64,000 nucleotides of DNA from Brevundimonas terrae (GTDB lineage: Bacteria > Pseudomonadota > Alphaproteobacteria > Caulobacterales > Caulobacteraceae), in assembly GCF_011761985.1 (NCBI RefSeq), contig NZ_JAASQT010000002.1, positions 124,001 to 188,000 of the forward strand, read 5' to 3'. The translations under genes were made by a program, and so were the position numbers. Below are positions 62,367 through 64,000 of this stretch, piece after piece (position 1 is the first letter of the stretch; the number at the start of each line of letters is the position of its first letter). The notes beneath the pieces were generated by a model. That model was not told the origin of the DNA, ran no database searches, and saw only the letters and a program-made list of their open reading frames with translations.

Positions 62367-63872
62367 ATGTCTCTCTCGCTGGTTAAGCCACAAGCCGTAG
62401 AATTGAAGCCGCGTATCGTCGTGTTCGGTGTCGGTGGTGCAGGTGGTAACGCTGTCAACAACATGATCGACTCGGGGCTGGAAGGCGTCGAATTCGTTTG
62501 TGCCAACACAGATGCCCAGCATCTCAGCTTCGCCAAAACCGACCGCCGTATCCAGCTGGGTGACACGATCACCCAAGGCCTGGGCGCGGGCGCTCACCCT
62601 GAAGTCGGCATGAATGCCGCCGAAGAGTCGGCTGACGAAATCCACGCGCACCTCGAAGGCGCGCACATGGTCTTCATCACTGCCGGTATGGGCGGTGGTA
62701 CGGGTACCGGTGCGGCTCCAGTCATCGCCAAATGCGCGCGTGATCGCGGCATCCTGACCGTTGGCGTTGTGACCAAGCCTTTCACCTTCGAAGGCCGTCA
62801 TCGTATGCGCTTGGCCGATGCGGGCATCGCCGAGCTGCAACGCTATGTCGATACCCTGATCGTCATTCCGAACCAGAACCTTTTCCGCGTCGCCAACGAA
62901 CGCACCACCTTCGCAGACGCCTTCCAGATGGCGGATCAGGTGCTGCACTCGGGCGTGCGCTCGATTACCGACCTGATGATCCTGCCGGGCCTGATCAACC
63001 TCGACTTTGCCGACGTTCGCGCCGTCATGAGCGAGATGGGCAAGGCCATGATGGGCACTGGCGAAGCCACGGGCGACGACCGCGCCCTGCTTGCCGCGCA
63101 GAATGCTATCGCCAACCCGCTTCTGGATGAAACCAGCCTGCAAGGTGCCAAGGCCGTTCTGGTCAACATCACCGGCGGCATGGACATGACCCTGCTGGAA
63201 GTGGACGAGGCTGCCAACGCTATCGCCGCAGAAGTCGATGGCGATGCCAACATCATCTTCGGTGCTGCCTTCGATCCGGCACTGGAAGGCAAGATCCGCG
63301 TCTCGGTGGTTGCCACCGGTATGGACGAAGCTTCGATCCAGCAGATCGAGCCGGTTGCCTCGACCCTGAACCGTCGCCAGCCGGAACAACCGGCTGCTCC
63401 GGCACCGCGCAACGAAGTCCGCATCGAGCCGGTTGCGGCTCCGCAGGTCGAGCCACAAGTGGCGCGTGCGCCCGAGCCGGTCATCCATGACGCGCCTCGT
63501 AATCTTGATCCGATCGTCGATCCCTGGGTCGAGGAGTTCGAAACCAACCATCGTGGTACCGCCGCCCAGCAGGAACAGGGTGACCTGTATGCCGAGCGCG
63601 AACCGCGCCGTCCGGAGCCGAAGGCACCGGTCGAGGAGCCGCGCGAAGAATATTACGAAGACTCGCACCGCCGCAGTGGCTGGTCGCTGTTTGGTCGCCG
63701 TCGCGCCCAGCCGCAGCAGCCGACCTATGCACCGCCGCCGTCTTCGAACCGCACGACCCAGCAACTGCGCCAGACCCAGTCGGTCCAGCCGCAGGTTCAA
63801 GACCAGCAGCGCGGTTACGCCGATGACGACGATCTGGAAATCCCGTCCTTCCTGCGTCGTCTGGCCAACTAA
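62367..63872 (+). CDS. ftsZ: Cell-division tubulin homologue FtsZ
   Basis: A 501-residue protein from ATG 62367. GTPase core: [16 protein letters not shown], the tubulin signature [13 protein letters not shown] at about residue 109, and the T7 loop [11 protein letters not shown]. After residue 320 comes a long Pro/Gln/Glu/Arg-rich linker of about 160 residues, typical of Caulobacterales and other alphaproteobacteria. The C-terminal peptide [15 protein letters not shown] binds FtsA and other partners. It is the last gene of the cluster in the window, with its own promoter and terminator. Confidence 0.98.
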   Translation: MSLSLVKPQAVELKPRIVVFGVGGAGGNAVNNMIDSGLEGVEFVCANTDAQHLSFAKTDRRIQLGDTITQGLGAGAHPEVGMNAAEESADEIHAHLEGAHMVFITAGMGGGTGTGAAPVIAKCARDRGILTVGVVTKPFTFEGRHRMRLADAGIAELQRYVDTLIVIPNQNLFRVANERTTFADAFQMADQVLHSGVRSITDLMILPGLINLDFADVRAVMSEMGKAMMGTGEATGDDRALLAAQNAIANPLLDETSLQGAKAVLVNITGGMDMTLLEVDEAANAIAAEVDGDANIIFGAAFDPALEGKIRVSVVATGMDEASIQQIEPVASTLNRRQPEQPAAPAPRNEVRIEPVAAPQVEPQVARAPEPVIHDAPRNLDPIVDPWVEEFETNHRGTAAQQEQGDLYAEREPRRPEPKAPVEEPREEYYEDSHRRSGWSLFGRRRAQPQQPTYAPPPSSNRTTQQLRQTQSVQPQVQDQQRGYADDDDLEIPSFLRRLAN

Positions 63873-63892
63873 GGCCTAGCGATAACAAGATT

Positions 63893-63921
63893 AAAGCCCC
63901 GCAGAAATGCGGGGCTTTTTT
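63893..63921 (+). terminator. Intrinsic terminator after ftsZ
   Basis: An 11-bp stem, AAAGCCCCGCA (63893-63903) with TGCGGGGCTTT (63908-63918), has a GAAA tetraloop and the T run 63916-63921. Beyond it, GTTTCGGA (63946) and TCCGAAAC (63974) form an 8-bp inverted repeat, the only structure seen before the window ends. Confidence 0.93.
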
Positions 63922-64000
63922 CATGCGCAGAAACGGTGTGGCTGTGTTTCGGACTGTCGTGATTTCGAAACAATCCGAAACTCGACTTTCATTTCGTACT

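Overview
The window looks like a chromosomal segment of an alphaproteobacterium, most probably from the Caulobacterales or a close relative. The main reasons are a CcrM-type GANTC methyltransferase (ccrM) next to mutY, a DciA-type gene, dsbA genes and smc; a glyQ-glyS-ppdK run; and a full mraZ-to-ftsZ division and cell-wall (dcw) cluster. I recalled these neighbourhoods from family knowledge and did no database search. Base composition is GC-rich throughout. It is visibly lower only in the TonB-dependent receptor gene and the spacer before it.

Layout. 1-5 kb: 5' part of purB (runs off the left edge), a guanidinium exporter gene (sugE/gdx) behind a two-hairpin guanidine-II riboswitch, a GST, a possible 36-residue membrane peptide, a soluble lytic transglycosylase and a family-4-like uracil-DNA glycosylase. 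5-12 kb: ETF-ubiquinone oxidoreductase, an exported TPR protein, ispE, an unrecognised 325-residue protein and a convergently overlapping polysaccharide deacetylase. 11.6-17.6 kb: glyQ, glyS, ppdK. 17.8-26 kb: two tandem paralogous outer-membrane barrels, a KAS III-like enzyme, a KpsC-like double Kdo transferase, a CitE-like lyase, a ROK kinase, msrC, a PH-domain membrane protein and a tRNA with anticodon CAT. 26-30.5 kb: SIMPL protein, SppA, a small membrane protein, an AmpD-like amidase and RNase P RNA.

31-63.9 kb is the dcw cluster: mraZ, rsmH, ftsL-like, ftsI, murE, murF, mraY, murD, ftsW, murG; then a roughly 10-kb block (MscS-like channel, exported protein, WecG/TagA glycosyltransferase, smc, two DsbA-type proteins, dciA-like, mutY, ccrM); then murC, murB, ddl, ftsQ, ftsA, a large TonB-dependent receptor, and ftsZ. 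The cluster is therefore interrupted twice. The first half is translationally coupled with many 4-base ATGA overlaps.

How the genes fit together. Precursor synthesis (murC-F, ddl, murB), lipid steps (mraY, murG), septal synthesis (ftsW, ftsI) and division scaffolding (ftsL, ftsQ, ftsA, ftsZ) are all here. Beside them are genes for chromosome organisation (smc), helicase loading (dciA), mismatch-type repair (mutY) and cell-cycle methylation (ccrM). Regulatory DNA I could read directly includes four TGGGN direct repeats with exact 10-base period before mraZ (a MraZ operator), five GANTC sites within 87 bases in the ccrM/murC divergent promoter, and GANTC and CtrA-like sequence before ftsZ. The longest gene-free stretches (30552-30999, 58644-59040, 62047-62366) are described individually. 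I saw no CRISPR array, insertion sequence, prophage or obvious defence system.
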